A stretch of 64,000 nt of DNA. It comes from Panax quinquefolius (Eukaryota > Streptophyta > Magnoliopsida > Apiales > Araliaceae). Within the stretch, counting starts at the first letter, position 1, and each line of letters starts with the position of its first letter. The stretch covers positions 52,859,899 to 52,923,898 of the forward strand of contig CM035163.1 of the NCBI GenBank assembly GCA_020205615.1. The letters are read 5' to 3'. Shown in pieces: positions 10,146 through 22,582 of the stretch. Under the pieces are notes generated by a model. That model saw nothing but the letters and a program-made list of their open reading frames with translations, was not told the origin of the DNA and ran no database searches. The translations under genes were made by a program, and so were the position numbers.

Positions 10146-12971
10146 TGTGAGAACCCAGATTTTATGAATAAATATTTAATTTCTCGAAATATTTTTTTTA
10201 ATATTATGGTGTGGATTTGATATAATAGTTGCGGTTAATATTTATAAATTTTGCTAAGTATGCAAGTTGTTATAAAATATTCGATTGGTCGGGGAATATT
10301 CTTTTTGTCGGGAATATTCGTACAACGGCACAATCATTGGTGGACCCCACAACGGAAGAATTGTCATAGTAAAAAAATGACAGAATTATCTTTTTATAAA
10401 AATAACTATGAAATGTTACCATTAAAACCGTTGAACTACCCTTGGTAGTAAAAGTACAAAGAATACGCGTGGTTGCATAGTAAATACACGATATATTAGT
10501 TATTGATGCTTACGTGTGAAGTCACTCGGTTATACTCAATTATTGCAGCGATGAATTGTTGCATCATATCTCTCATATTATTGACTCGATTATTATCACA
10601 GTATCATCTGCATTATATATTATATTATTAAATCAGTAATTGAGACGACAAAGTTATTCATATTATTAAATTGCAATATTTACAATGTCTAGAAGTTCTG
10701 TCAATGAGAGATTTGGTCACCTAATTGCGCGCCAATAGGGAGAAATTCTTATTGGAAAGCCCCCTCTTTCCTGGGAACAACATGGTTGTTAAATATTGTG
10801 AGTTATAATATTAATGATGAATAAGTTCATGTTGATTAAAGATGAATTTGATAGTTTCATTGTGTTGGGATTATTTGTGTTAGTAGAAATCGACATCTAT
10901 TCCGATGATAATTGATGTCTGGAGGTTATATTGTTCAATCGGGTATTTGGAGAACTTTTTGTGTCGGAGTACTATTCACGAGTTACTATTCATGAGTTAC
11001 TATTTATGAGTTACTATTCACGAGTTACTATTCACTCTAGTATTATGCATTCGAGTATTTGGGTACAATATTATTCCATGAGGAGATGTGCTAATTTTTC
11101 AGACCGTTGGTTTAAGTTATATTAGTGAATCAATATGGACCGCTGGTGGAAAGTTATAATAGTGAATTAATATAGATCGCTAGTTTAAAGTTTTAATAGT
11201 AAATCTGTATAGACCGTTGCTTTAAGTTTTAATAGTAAATCAATATGGACCGTTCGTTTAAAAGTAAATCGATCTGGACCGTTCATGAATTAGTTACTAT
11301 TTAGTCCATTCTTCTATAAATGGAAGCTCATTCATTCATTATTTCTTACGAATTCACTGAAACTCTAGAGAGGGAAATTATAGAAAGAAAGAAGAAGAGT
11401 ATTCTGCTACTTCACTACTTCGATATCCAGTGTCTTTTACGGTAAGGGGTGTTATTCTTTCAGATTCATAAAGAGAACTTTCATTATTCCATTCTTTATT
11501 ATTATGTTGAATAACTTTGTTTATGCCAATACCGCATACATGGTGAAATTCTTCTATTATTACATTCTTTATTATTCGCGCGGAATATCCGCTCGGTGCG
11601 TACACGCTTCGACTGGTTCCACTAATTATTATTTTGTTGGAATAACCTGTATACGCGGACTCCCCTATACTTGGTGAAATCCTTCTGTTATTCCGTTCTT
11701 TATTATTCACGTCGAGAATATCCCGTCGGTGCGTACGCCTCGACACGGTTCCATTAATTATTATTCTGTTGGGATAACTTTGTATCATGAACTCCCTATA
11801 CTTGGTGAAATCCTTACATTATTCCATTCTTTATTATTCGTTGGAATATCACATCGTGGCGTTTCTGTTGGACTCGTTCCGTATTTATTATTCTGTTGGA
11901 ATAACCTGCCTATCCTATCTATCATATGCCTGGTGGTTTCTTTTGTTATTCCATTCTTTATTATACTCAGTTGGTTAAAGTTTTGACTTCTATATTCCGT
12001 GAAATTAGTGGAATATCCTTGATATTTATGCTTCATCCAGTATCTTTTCATGAAAATATTCTTCTGAGCATTCTTGAATTTTACTCTACAAAGAAGTATT
12101 ATGTTGACAATTTGGACGTTATTAGTTCCTGGATAAATTATTTCGTGAACTTGTTTTATTGAATTCTTATATCATTGTCATCATCCTCATGTTTATATTT
12201 TTTGAAAGTCATATGTGGCCTGTAGTGTATAGATGGACTTGGTATGATTATGACTAGGGATTATTCGGTATAATCATGACCGTAATGTTACAAATGATGT
12301 GATAAAAGTCATCATTGGCCCGTAGTGCATTGATGGACAGTTGTTGGCATGATCATGACCATTGATGAATACACGAATATCCTTGGCCTGTAGTGCATGG
12401 ATAATTTGTGGTCGTGACCCTAATGAATATCCTTGGTCGTAGTGCAGGGATGATGTGGATTATTTATTAAGCTGAGTCTCAGTGCTAAAAGTGATGAAAA
12501 AACGTTTTAAATCATATAAGATAGTAGATTTTATTCTCTACTCGACTCTTTTAATGGATTGCTTATTCCGCTGCAGTTAAACTTGATGGCTATTGTATTT
12601 TATCAGTTTAACATTGTTGAAGGCTAATGATAATTTATCCTGCATTATCTTAGTCATAATATTTTTTACTGGGCTAGTTGAGCTCACCCTTTCTTTCATT
12701 GTTCTCTTCAGGAAATGAGAACGTAGCAGGGACTAGTCGGGGAACGGAGTGATGGTCCAGATGATAGTATTAGTAGTCCTCACTATTCTGTTAAATAGTG
12801 TGACAATAAATGTAATGAGGACTTATTCTGAGAGTGGATATTGTCTAGAAGACAATATTTGTATTAAAACTCACAGCTCTCTTGTTGTATATTTAAGATT
12901 GTATTTATATTTTGTACCATGTATTTGGCGACTCAAGATGGGTGATGTATACCTATTTTTGGGGCGTCACA
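10146..12971 (+). mobile_element. Element B 3' LTR (complete)
   Basis: It runs from TGTGAGAACCC to GGGGCGTCACA, 2826 bp, right after AAGGAGGGGAGAT. It contains the conserved box at about 10683-10790, the ACTATTCAC array at 10970-11035, TATAAA at 11315-11320, the 100-bp array at 11450-11965, the GTAGTGCA(A/T)(A/T)GATGGA-type repeats at 12200-12450, and the paired hairpin motifs GTCCTCACTATT ... GAGGAC (about 12775-12822) and ATATTGTC ... GACAATAT (about 12838-12859). It is the best reference copy for this LTR subtype in the window. Confidence 0.92.
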
Positions 12972-13739
12972 CATTCTCTACGTGAATATCTTCAGTTTAT
13001 CATCCTCAGTCCTAAATGATGATATTACTGAATATCTTTGGCCTGTAGTGCAAAGATGAATGATTAACTGATGAATATATTTGGCCCGTAGTGCAAAGAT
13101 GAACAGATGTTGAGATGAACATGACCAACTGGTGTTACAAATGAATATCTTTAACATGTAGTGCAAAGATGAATATATATGATTCAAGATGTATATTGAT
13201 TGATGTTACAGGGATAAAATATTGATGATGAACTTTTAAATCTTAGAAGATAGTAGAATTCATTCTCTACGTGACTCTTCTAATGGATTGTTGTTTCTGC
13301 TGTATTTGTTGATCTAAAACTTGTTGTCTATTATATTCTATCAGATTTTTCCCTGTTGAAGACTAATGATAATTTGTTGTATATTAACTTAGTCATAATA
13401 TTCTTTACTGGGCTAGTTGAGCTCACCCTTTTCCTTTTTGTTCCATTTTTCTTCTCAGGAGGTGAGAACATAGCAGGATCTAGTCGGGGTATGGAGTGAT
13501 GGTTCTAGAAAGATTTTTTAGCAGTCCTCACTATTTCTGTAAAATAGTGTATGAATAATTATAATGAAGACTTATTTAAGTGTGGATATTGTCTAGAAGA
13601 TAATATTTGTGTTTAAACTCACAATATGTGTTGTCGTATTTTGCACGACAATTGTATTATTGAAGTTGTAGTTTGCTTTCTGTACCATGTATTTGACGAC
13701 TCAGAATGGGTGTTGTATACCTATTTTGGGGGCGTCACA
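12972..13739 (+). mobile_element. Element A 3' LTR, second part
   Basis: The LTR resumes after TSD copy CATTC (12972-12976) and ends GGGGGCGTCACA at 13739. It first repeats about 270 bp already present before B (5400-5674): the same sequence starting CCTAAATGATGATATTACTG appears at about 13008. The interrupted LTR therefore contains an internal tandem duplication. The end resembles positions 1-557. Confidence 0.88.
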
Positions 13740-14964
13740 GGGAATATTCTTGAAGAAAATTTATACTGTTTGCCACACTCAAAGCTTCCTTAAACTCAAA
13801 AGAAATACGCTCAATATTATAGAAGAATAATTCTCTGATTCTGGTGTGATTTTCAATTCCAAACTAAACATCCTATTTATAAGAGAATGGAAGGATACTT
13901 TTAGAGGAAAAAAATCACGGACTGCACAGTGATATATCACGGGCGCGCAAAAAATTCGGCCAAAAATAATTTTCTGATTTACTATGCAACACTATGCATA
14001 ATAAAATATAATATATTTTATTTTTCATAAAAAAAACAAAACTTAATATAAATATATAATAATCATAATACTCCCCACGTGACAAGTTATCCCCGTGACT
14101 AATATTAAATATATATATATATATATAATACTTATATATATATATAAAACAAAACTAAGATAACTTTCTCCCGACAATTTTGAAAAATGAGTAAGTGGGG
14201 GTCCATATAATAAGCCAAATTTACAACAAAAATACTTCATAAAAATCTCCTCTATTTATTTTAATTCACTTGGCTTCACAAAATACATTTTTAACAATAT
14301 TTATTCATCATTTATAACTCACAATATTAACAACCAGGTCATTCTCAGGAAAGAGGGGGCATTCCGATAAGGACTTCTCCTTATTGGCGCGCAACTAGGT
14401 GACCAAACCCCTTTCCTCAATAGAACTTTCTAGACATTGTCCATAATACAAATAATAATAACGTTGTCCTCTCAATTATTCATTTAATAATATAAAATAT
14501 TGTGACAATAATTGAATCAATAACGTAAGATACTATGCCGCAATTACTGTGGCAATAATTGAAATAAACTGAGTGACTTCTCACGTATGCATCAATAATC
14601 AAAGATACTGTACAATACAATGTGCTACTATGAAACCACGTGTATTACTATACTTTTATCACTGGGTATTTCAATAGTTAACGGTAAAACTTTTGTTGTT
14701 ATTTTATAAAAAAGTTATTTATGTCGTTTTCTAACTCCGACAGTAATTCCGTTGTGAGGTCCACCAATGATTGTGATGTCGTACGAATATTCCCTGATAA
14801 AACGAATATTCCCCGACCAAACGAATATTTATAACAACTTGCTTACTTTGTAAAATTTTTAAATATTACCCACAACTATAACATTATATCAAATTCACAC
14901 CATAATATTCAAAATGATATTTAGAGAAAAATTAATCTTTATTCATAAAAGTTGGGGTCTTACA
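13740..14964 (-). mobile_element. Element C 3' LTR, U3 portion (cut by element A)
   Basis: Read on the minus strand it starts TGTAAGACCCCAAC at 14964, next to a polypurine tract, and runs left until A begins its end at 13739. It matches the right-hand LTR of C from about 21297 (GATATTCTTGAAGAAAA) to 22582. The minus-strand TATA is near 13873 (rc of CCTATTTATAAG). The remainder must lie left of A, outside the window. Confidence 0.9.
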
Positions 14965-15764
14965 ACCTCCCCTTATAAAATTTCGTTCTCAAAATTGGTG
15001 TACGTACCTGGTATATCGAAGAGGTGAGGATACCTTAATTTCATTTCAGATTTTAACTCCCAAGTCATTTCCTCAACATCGTGGTTTCTCCACAAAACTT
15101 TGACTTAAGGTATAACCTTAGAGCGTAGAATATATTCCTTCTTATCCAAGATTTTAATAGGTACCTCTTCATACGTTAAATCTTCCGCTCTCTCATCTGG
15201 TTCTAAATCAATAATGTGGTTCGGGTCTTCCACATATTTACGCAATATAGATATGTGAAAAACTTATGAACACGAGACATACTTGGCGGTAAGGCGAGTC
15301 TATAGGCCACAGTTTCTACTCGATCGAGGATTTCAAATGGGTCAATGAATCGAGGATTGATCTTTCTTCTCTTTCCAAATCTCTTAACTCCTTTCCATGG
15401 AGCAACACGTAACAACACATGTTCTCCAACATTGAATTCCACGTCTATTCGATGAAGTTCAACATAACTCTTTTGTCGATCTTGTGAGGTTTTTATACGT
15501 TGGCAGGTCATTTGAATCTTTTTGTTGTCATGTGTACCAATTCCGGTCCCAACAACATTATTTCAGCCACCTCGTCCCAACATATTTGAGAACTAAACTT
15601 GCATCCATATAACGCCTCGAATGGAGCCATGCCTATGCTTGCTTGATAACTGTTATTGCAGGAGAATTCTACTAATAGCAAGAACTTGTCCCAACTTCCT
15701 TTGAAGTTTAGGACACAGAGTCTTAATAGATCTTCAAGAGTTTGAATAGTCCTCTTAGAATGCC
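14965..15764 (-). pseudogene. pol: Element C integrase C-terminal part
   Basis: Minus-strand coding piece downstream of the D insertion. After the insertion the frame resumes with SKRTIQTLEDLLRLCVLNF, then WDKFLLLVEFSCNNSYQASI, MAPFEALYGCKF, the linker FNVGEHVLLRVAPWKGVKRF and INPRFIDPFEILDRVETVAY. A frame change near 15260 separates this from the chromodomain-like end near 15000-15250. The YGC, GEHV and PFEIL blocks are standard for gypsy integrase C-terminal regions. The polypurine tract (rc AAGGGGAGGT) lies at 14965-14974. Confidence 0.87.
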
Positions 15765-18373
15765 TGTGACGCCCCCAAAATAGGTCCACACAACCCATTC
15801 TGAGTCGCCAAATACATGGTACAAAAATAACTACAACTTCATTATTACAATTGTCATGCAAAATACGACAACACATATACTGTGAGTTTAAATACAAATA
15901 TTATCTTCTAGACAATATCCAAACTCAAATAAATCCTCATTATAATTATTGATACACTATTTTACAAAATAATGAGGACTGCTAAAACAACTATTTCGAA
16001 CCATCACTCCACACCCCGATTAGTTCCCATTATATTCTCGCCTCTTGAGAAGAAAAATGGAACAAAAAGGAAAAGGGTGATCTCAACTAGCCCAGTAAAA
16101 AATATTATGACTAAGATAATATAGAAAAAATTATCCTTAGTCCTCAACAGGGAAAAAAATCTGATAGAATATAATAGACGGCATGTTTTAGATCAACAAT
16201 TACAGCGAAAACAACAATTCATTAGAAGAGTTAAGTAAATAATGAAATCTACTATCTTCTATAATTTAAAAGTCCATCGTCAATATTTTATCCCTATAAC
16301 ATCAATCAATATACATCTTGAATCAAATATTCATCTTTGCACTATGGGCCAAAGATATTCATTCGTATCACCAGTTGGTCATGTTCATCTCAACACATGT
16401 CCATCTTTGCATTACGGACCAAAGATATTCATCAGGTAATCATTTATCTTTGCACTACGGGCCGAAGATATTCAGTTATATCACCATTTAGGACTGAGGA
16501 TGATAAATATATTTTCAAGAAAATTAATCCAGAGAGATAAAAGGACAAAGATTAGAGATTCGTACTTTAGTTTATCCAAGTTCAAAAATACTCCATAATA
16601 ATCAATTGTGAATAATACTCCATGAAAAGATAAAAATTTCATAAGAACAATCATACTTCGTGAATAGTACTCATGAATAGTACTGTATTCGTGAATAGTG
16701 TCGTATACATGAATAGTATCATATACGTAAATAGTAACCTTGACATGAAAAGGTAAAAATTTCATAATAAAATTCATACCAATATTTTGGTATAATGATA
16801 TTAAAAGAAATAATATCATTTACAAAAAAAATAAAATCTCTTACCTCAAAAGAATAATACTTCTGCTTGGAATATCGAATATAATGCTGAAAAAAACTTG
16901 CACTGTATAGCAATACTCAAGATATTTAAATACTCACAAAAATACGCTCGATATTATAGAGAGAAAATTTCTGATTTTGGTGTGATTTTCAATTCTAACT
17001 TAAGCACCATATTTATAGGAAAATTCTTAGAACACCAAAGCAGAAAATTTAATAAAATAATATTTTATAAAAAAAAATCCGCACACCTCCTTGAAAATCT
17101 GATTTCAGCACACCAGTGGGGCCCACCAACATAAAAAAACATTTTTCTTAAAAAAAATATTTAAAACTCCACAAATCAATTATTCCGAAATTTCAATAAT
17201 TCATAATAAATAGCTCTTTTATCAGAAAAATTTGAATATTTTGTCCATTCTATAGGAAATTTAATTCTCTACAACTTTGTAGAAGAAAGTTTTTCCATCG
17301 AAATCTACATACGGATGATCTTGCAGGTTATAATCAAATTTCAGTCAAAATGTGGCCCACCAACATGTTTAACATATTTTTTTGTAACAAAATACTCCGA
17401 ACCCAATTTGCTCTCTTTCTCCTCATTAATTCATATATCGTGCATTCATTGTAAAAATATCATCGTTATTATATTATTATATTATCACATTATAAATTTA
17501 TAATATAATATAATAATATATATGAATGAATTATTTTATCAAAAAAGATAAAATATCAATATTCAACAATTGTCACTTTTCTAAAAATTCCTCCATTTAT
17601 ATCCCAATTGAATAAATATTTCCTTATCATTTTTATCAATAATTAATTATTCACAAATAATATTACAGAACCACAATAATGACAACCAGGTCATTCCCAA
17701 GAAAGAGTGGGCTTTCCAATAAAGATTTCTCCTTACTGGCGCGCAATTAGGTGACCAAACCCCTTTCCTAGACAAAAATTTCTTAGACATTGCCAATAAT
17801 GTTATCTAATAATATTATTCAAATAATATAAATTATATATTGATCTGATAATAGGAAATACTGTGCAGTGATAATTATTGAAGCAACAATATAAAATATC
17901 AATGTAGCAATTATTGAATCAATAAGATAAAATATTGAACAGTAATTACTGTAACAATTATTGAGTAGTGACTTCTTACGTAAGAATCAATAATTTATGC
18001 AATACTGGTATTCTCTTCATGCAACACCGTATTCTTGTATTTTAACCACTGGTATTCCAAAAATTGTTAATTCGGTAACACTACGCCGTTATTTATAAAA
18101 AAACTCATACTTGTCATTTTTTTCATCCGACAATTTTTTGTTATGGGGCCCACAAATGGTTGTGCCATCGTACGAATATTGCCCAACAGAAAGAATATTT
18201 CACGATCAAACGAATATTCCCCGACAACTATGAGTATTTTATAACTACTTGCTTATTTAAAATATTTGCGCATTTTACTCATAACTAACCACATTAATCA
18301 AATCAACCCCTTACTATTTCAAAATAATAAATAGAGAAAATTCCATTTTATTCATAAAAGTTGGGGTCTTACA
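15765..18373 (-). mobile_element. Solo LTR D inserted in the integrase gene of element C
   Basis: A 2609-bp LTR on the minus strand, TGTAAGACCCCAAC at 18373 to GGGGGCGTCACA at 15765, with no internal region. The flanks are CTGCC (18374-18378) and ATGCC (15760-15764), a 5-bp duplication with one change. Removing the LTR and one TSD copy exactly rejoins the integrase frame (TDGQ / SKRTIQ). It holds the conserved box at about 17680-17800, ACTATTCAC repeats at 16664-16740 and a minus-strand TATA near 17010. A solo LTR is the usual result of LTR-LTR recombination of a former full element. Confidence 0.93.
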
Positions 18374-18378
18374 CTGCC

Positions 18379-18991
18379 CGTCCGTCTGAGGATGATATGT
18401 CGAACTGAATCGTAAATTCTTGCACATAGCTTTTTGCAAACTAACCTAAAATCAGTAAGTGAATCTTGGGTTTCGATCAAAAACTATGGATACTGGCATA
18501 CTATGCAGTCTTATAATCCCATTTATGTATATACGCCCAAGACGTTCAAGTGAATAAGTTTCTCGTATAGGTAAGAAATGATCAGACTTGGTTAGTCTAT
18601 CGAAAATGACCCAAATTGCATTTATGCCTTGAGAAACCTTGGGAAGACCAGTAACGAAATCCATGGTAATGTGCACCCATTTCCATTCTGGAATTCTAAG
18701 TGGTTGCAATGGACCTTTTGGCACTTGATGCTCCGCATTGACACGTTGACAAGTTAGACACCTTGAGATAAACTCTGTTATCTCTCTCTTCATATTGCTC
18801 CACTAAAATGTATGTCGAAGATCACGATGCATTTTAGTACTTCCAAGATGGATTGCAAACGGTGTGTTGTGTGCCTCTATCATGATTTTATACTTCAAAT
18901 CAGAGTCGTTAGGAACACAAAGTCTGGAGTTGACTCGAAGTATTCCTTCTTCATCGATTCTTGCGTCTGGGATAGCCTTTGGTGTCATCAT
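18379..18991 (-). pseudogene. pol: Element C integrase zinc-finger and catalytic core
   Basis: Minus-strand coding in two frames. The upstream piece 18803-18991 has ARIDEEGILRVNSRLCVPND and AHNTPFAIHLGSTKMHRDLR, the HH half of the HHCC finger. The piece 18452-18793 has FISRCLTCQRVNAEHQ (the CC half), GPLQPLRIPEWKWVHITMDF (first catalytic Asp in MDFVTGLP), FDRLTKSDHFLPIR and VSIVFDRNPRF (second Asp in a changed DRNPRF context; intact elements usually have SDRD). The remainder to 18379 ends in SYHPQTDGQ. A stop near 18800 separates the pieces, so it is a pseudogene. It is the only integrase core in the window. Confidence 0.88.
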
Positions 18992-19129
18992 TACCGCTGG
19001 AATTGACTTTCGTTATAGGGCATATTCTACCATCAACTTCTTCATCGTACTCCTGATCCATGATCTACATCATTAATCTTCGATCTATATCGAATTGGGG
19101 TTGACCGCAATGTACAGGGTAATTCAAAA

Positions 19130-19622
19130 CTCGATGTTAGGTTATCCCAATTGTTGTCCAAAAAGAGAAATGCATATCATCTATTTTAGCCTTCTTGGAT
19201 CGGACTTCTCTTTCTAAAATATCAACGCGTCGTGCGGCTTTTACCCATGCATTCTTCATTCTCACTCGTTAAGTTATTTTTTCTTTCAGTTGATCCTTGA
19301 CATTTGAATTCTCAGATTCCAGCTTTATTATCTTATACTCTACCAAAGAGTGCTTATGTTCAAGCATCACATATCGGGTAACACAATCTTGAATTATTGC
19401 ATCCCTTTCCTCCATGACAGCCTACCGTTCTTCAGCCTGCTCTTCTAACTCATGAATATGATTTTGCAGTTCTACATTTCGATCATAAAGTTCTCCTAAT
19501 AAATCCTACTCAGGTTCTTCTTCTTCCTCACTCTCAGTTGATACCTCTACGACTAGCTCGGGTGCAACTATTAATTCTTCACTCACCACATGGATATCTC
19601 TAATTTCTTCTTCATCTGACAT
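19130..19622 (-). pseudogene. Coiled-coil ORF remnant in element C, upstream of pol
   Basis: From a minus-strand ATG at 19622 an acidic start is read (MSDEEEIRDIHVVSEE, then ELVVEVSTESEEEEEPE). After one stop near 19508 the same frame continues with heptad-like sequence (ELYDRNVELQNHIHELEEQA, then MEERDAIIQDCV and VEYKIIKLESEN). It finally reaches VDILEREVRSKKAKIDD near 19200. The composition (Glu/Leu/Lys, regular hydrophobic spacing) suggests a coiled coil. It does not resemble the gag of A, B or G and has no zinc knuckle. It could be a captured host exon or a lineage-specific extra ORF; I do not recognise it. Confidence 0.5.
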
Positions 19623-19962
19623 CCTACAATCAAGTTTAATAACTTAATTAGTACTCCCCAATAAAATCTTTGTTATAACAAAATATTATACTACAATATT
19701 TATTCTTTAAATGAATCTCCTCGATTCATCACTTAAAAATCTATATGAGTTCATCTCTTGATTTTCAGATGCCATTTTCAAACACTGCCACAAAACAAGG
19801 ATTAATTGGAATGCCACATATTATCCCTATATTCTGACCGGCCAATGAAATAACAATTAAGCTTAGGTAGGTCATTCTATCGAAGGATTTACTCTTCTCT
19901 CCCCTCCTAGTTTTAGCCTCAAATCTCAGCCAGGGATCATATCCCTAAGCTTTGATACCAAC
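19623..19962 (-). other. Element C leader, primer-binding site and gag start
   Basis: Minus strand. The primer site is TTGGTATCAAAGC at about 19949-19961, one base before the 5' LTR. The following leader is shared with A (620-741) and G (60750-60930). It reaches ATGGCATCTGAAAATCAAGA near 19774, aligned with the gag start of A, but a stop follows soon after and gag, protease and RT are all missing before the coiled-coil piece. Confidence 0.75.
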
Positions 19963-21738
19963 TGTGACTCCCCTAAAATAGGTATACATCACCCATTCTG
20001 AGTCGCCAAATACATGGTACAGAATATAAATAAAAACTTAATTATACAACTGTCGTGTAACATAAGCTGAGAGTTTTAACACGAATAATTATCTCGTAGA
20101 CAATATCTAAACTCAAATGAAGTCCTCATTATAATTATTATCATACTATTTCACAAAATAGTGAGGACTACTAAAGCAACCATTTGGACCGTCACTCCAT
20201 TCCCCAACTAGTCCCAACTATATTCTCATATCCTGAAGAGAACAATGAAAGAAAAGGGTGAGCTCAACTAGCCCAATAAAGAATATTATGACTAAGATAA
20301 TGCAGAATAAATTATTGTTAGCCTTCAACAGTGTTAAACTAATAGAATACAAAAGATAACAAGTTTAACTGCAGCGAAACAAACAATCCATTGGAAGAGT
20401 CGAGTAGAGCATGATATCTACTATCTTCTATGATTTAAAAGTTTATCATCAATTTTATCTCTGAGAATCAGCTCAATAAATAATTCACATCACTAAATTA
20501 TCCATCCACTACGGGCCAAGGATATTCATTATTATCACATCCACGAATCATCCATACAATATGGGCCAAAGATATTCGTTATTATCACCAATGGTCATGA
20601 TCATGCCAAGAACTATCCATCAATGCACTACGGGCCAATGAGGACTTTTACCACATCATTTGTAACATTACAGGTCATGATTATACCGATACATAATTTT
20701 TTGTCATAATCATACTAATCAACAGTCCATGATCTATGCACTACAGGTCAAAGATGATTTTTATCATAATATAAGCATGAGGATGATGACAATGATATAA
20801 GAATTCAATTAAATGAGAGCAATGATAAATTTTAAATATTTATAATTTAATTTATTCAGAATTCAATAATGTCCAAATTGTCAACATGATACTGCTTTGT
20901 GGAGTAAAATTTAAGAATAATTTTATATTAAAAATGATTTGGACAGAAAAGAAATCAATTTTTGTCATGAATAGTATCCCGGGTGAATAGTACCCAAGTG
21001 AATAGTATCCCGTGAATAGTACTCTGGTATGAAAAAGTTAAAACTTATCAAGAATGTTCATAATAATATTTTTGTGAAGAGACACTAGATGAAGCGCAAA
21101 TTTCAAGAATATTCTACTAATTTCACGGTTTATAGAAGCAATACTTTAACAAAACGAGTGTAGAATTCGAAATTTGAAACAAAATAATATTACTTACATA
21201 CTACAGAGTAGGGATGAAAATATTATTTCTTACGAATATTGAACAAAAATAAAATCCCTTACCTTAAAAGGAGAGTACTTTTGACTGGTAGGGCGGGGAT
21301 ATTCTTGAAGAAAACTTATATTATTTTCTACACTCAAAGCTTCCTTAAACTCAAAAGAAATACACTCAATATTATAGAAGAAGAATTCTCGAATTCTGGT
21401 GTAATTTTCAATTCTAAACTAAACATCCTATTTATAGGAGAATGGAAAGATACTATTTAGAAAAAAAATTCACGAACTGCATAATAAACTAAACATCCTA
21501 TTTCACGGACTTACGAATACTAAACTAAACATCCTATTTCACGGGCGCGCGAAAAATTTGGCCGAAAATAATTTTTTGATTTACTATGCAACACTATACA
21601 GTACTATGCATAATAAAATATAATATATTCTATTTTTCATAAAAAAAACAAAACTTATAATATATATATATATATAATAATATTCATAATACTCCCCCAC
21701 GTGACCAAGTTACCCCCCCCCCCCCATGACTAATATTA

Positions 21739-21770
<32 letters not shown>

Positions 21771-22582
21771 CTGAGATAACTTTCTCCTGAAGATTTTGAA
21801 AAATGGGTAAGTGGGGGTCCATATAATAAGCCAAATTTACAACAAATACTTCATAAAAATCCTCTCTATTTATCTCAATTCACTTGGCTTCACAAAATAC
21901 ATTTTTAACAACATTTATTCATCATTTATAACTCACAATATTAATAACCAGATCATTTTCAGGAAAGAGAGAGTTTTTCGATAAGGACATCTCCTTATTG
22001 GCGCGCAATTAGGTGACCAAACCCTTTCCTCGACAGAACTTTCTAAACATCATCAATAATGCAAATAATAATATGAATAACTTTGTCATCTCAATTATTG
22101 ATTTAATAATATAAAATATTGTGACAATAATTAAATCAATAACGTGAGATACTATGCAGCAATTACTGTGGCAATAATTGAAATAAACTGAGTGACTTCT
22201 CACGTATGCATCAATAATCAAAGATACTGTATAATACAGTGTACTACTATGCAACTACGCGTATTACTGTACTTTTATCACCGGGTATTTCAACAGTTAA
22301 TGGTAAAACTTTTACCGTTATTTTATAAAAAGTTAATTCTGTCATTTTCTATCTCCCACAGTAATTCCGTTGTGGGGTCCACCAATGATTGTGTTGTCGT
22401 ACGAATATTCCCTGATAAAATGAATATTCCCCGACCAAACGAATATTTGTAACAACTTGTTTACTTTGCAAAATTTATAAATATTTTCCACAACTATAAC
22501 ATTATATCAAATTCACACCATAATATTCAAAATAATATTTAGAGAAAAATTAATCTTTATTCATAAAAGTTGGGGTCTTACA
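19963..22582 (-). mobile_element. Element C 5' LTR (complete)
   Basis: Minus strand, TGTAAGACCCCAAC at 22582 to GGGAGTCACA at 19963, 2620 bp. It has the conserved box at about 21940-22050, a minus-strand TATA near 21430 (rc of CCTATTTATAGG), ACTATTCAC-type repeats at 20966-21026, (TA)n runs at 21660-21677 and 21740-21765, and a run of 13 C at 21713-21725 that is a short TCCCC in the partner LTR at about 14088. Its outer end at 22582 marks the right edge of the nested block; the left TSD lies outside the window. Confidence 0.92.

Larger units (their letters stand above)
5675..12971 (+). mobile_element. Element B, defective Ty3/gypsy retrotransposon nested in the LTR of A
   Basis: A complete insertion of 7297 bp runs from TGTGAGAACCC to GGGGCGTCACA and is flanked by CATTC on both sides. 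Order: truncated 5' LTR (5675 to about 8243), gag tail with zinc knuckles, protease remnant, RT entry fragment, RNase H end, pol C-terminus, polypurine tract, 3' LTR (10146-12971). The primer-binding site and the gag N-terminus are deleted, so this copy is immobile. Coding remnants and LTRs are listed separately. Confidence 0.93.

Noticed and set aside
1..13739. Endogenous pararetrovirus
   Set aside because: LTRs, TSDs, initiator-Met primer site between LTR and gag, and pol order all fit Ty3/gypsy; no movement protein or virus-type layout is seen.
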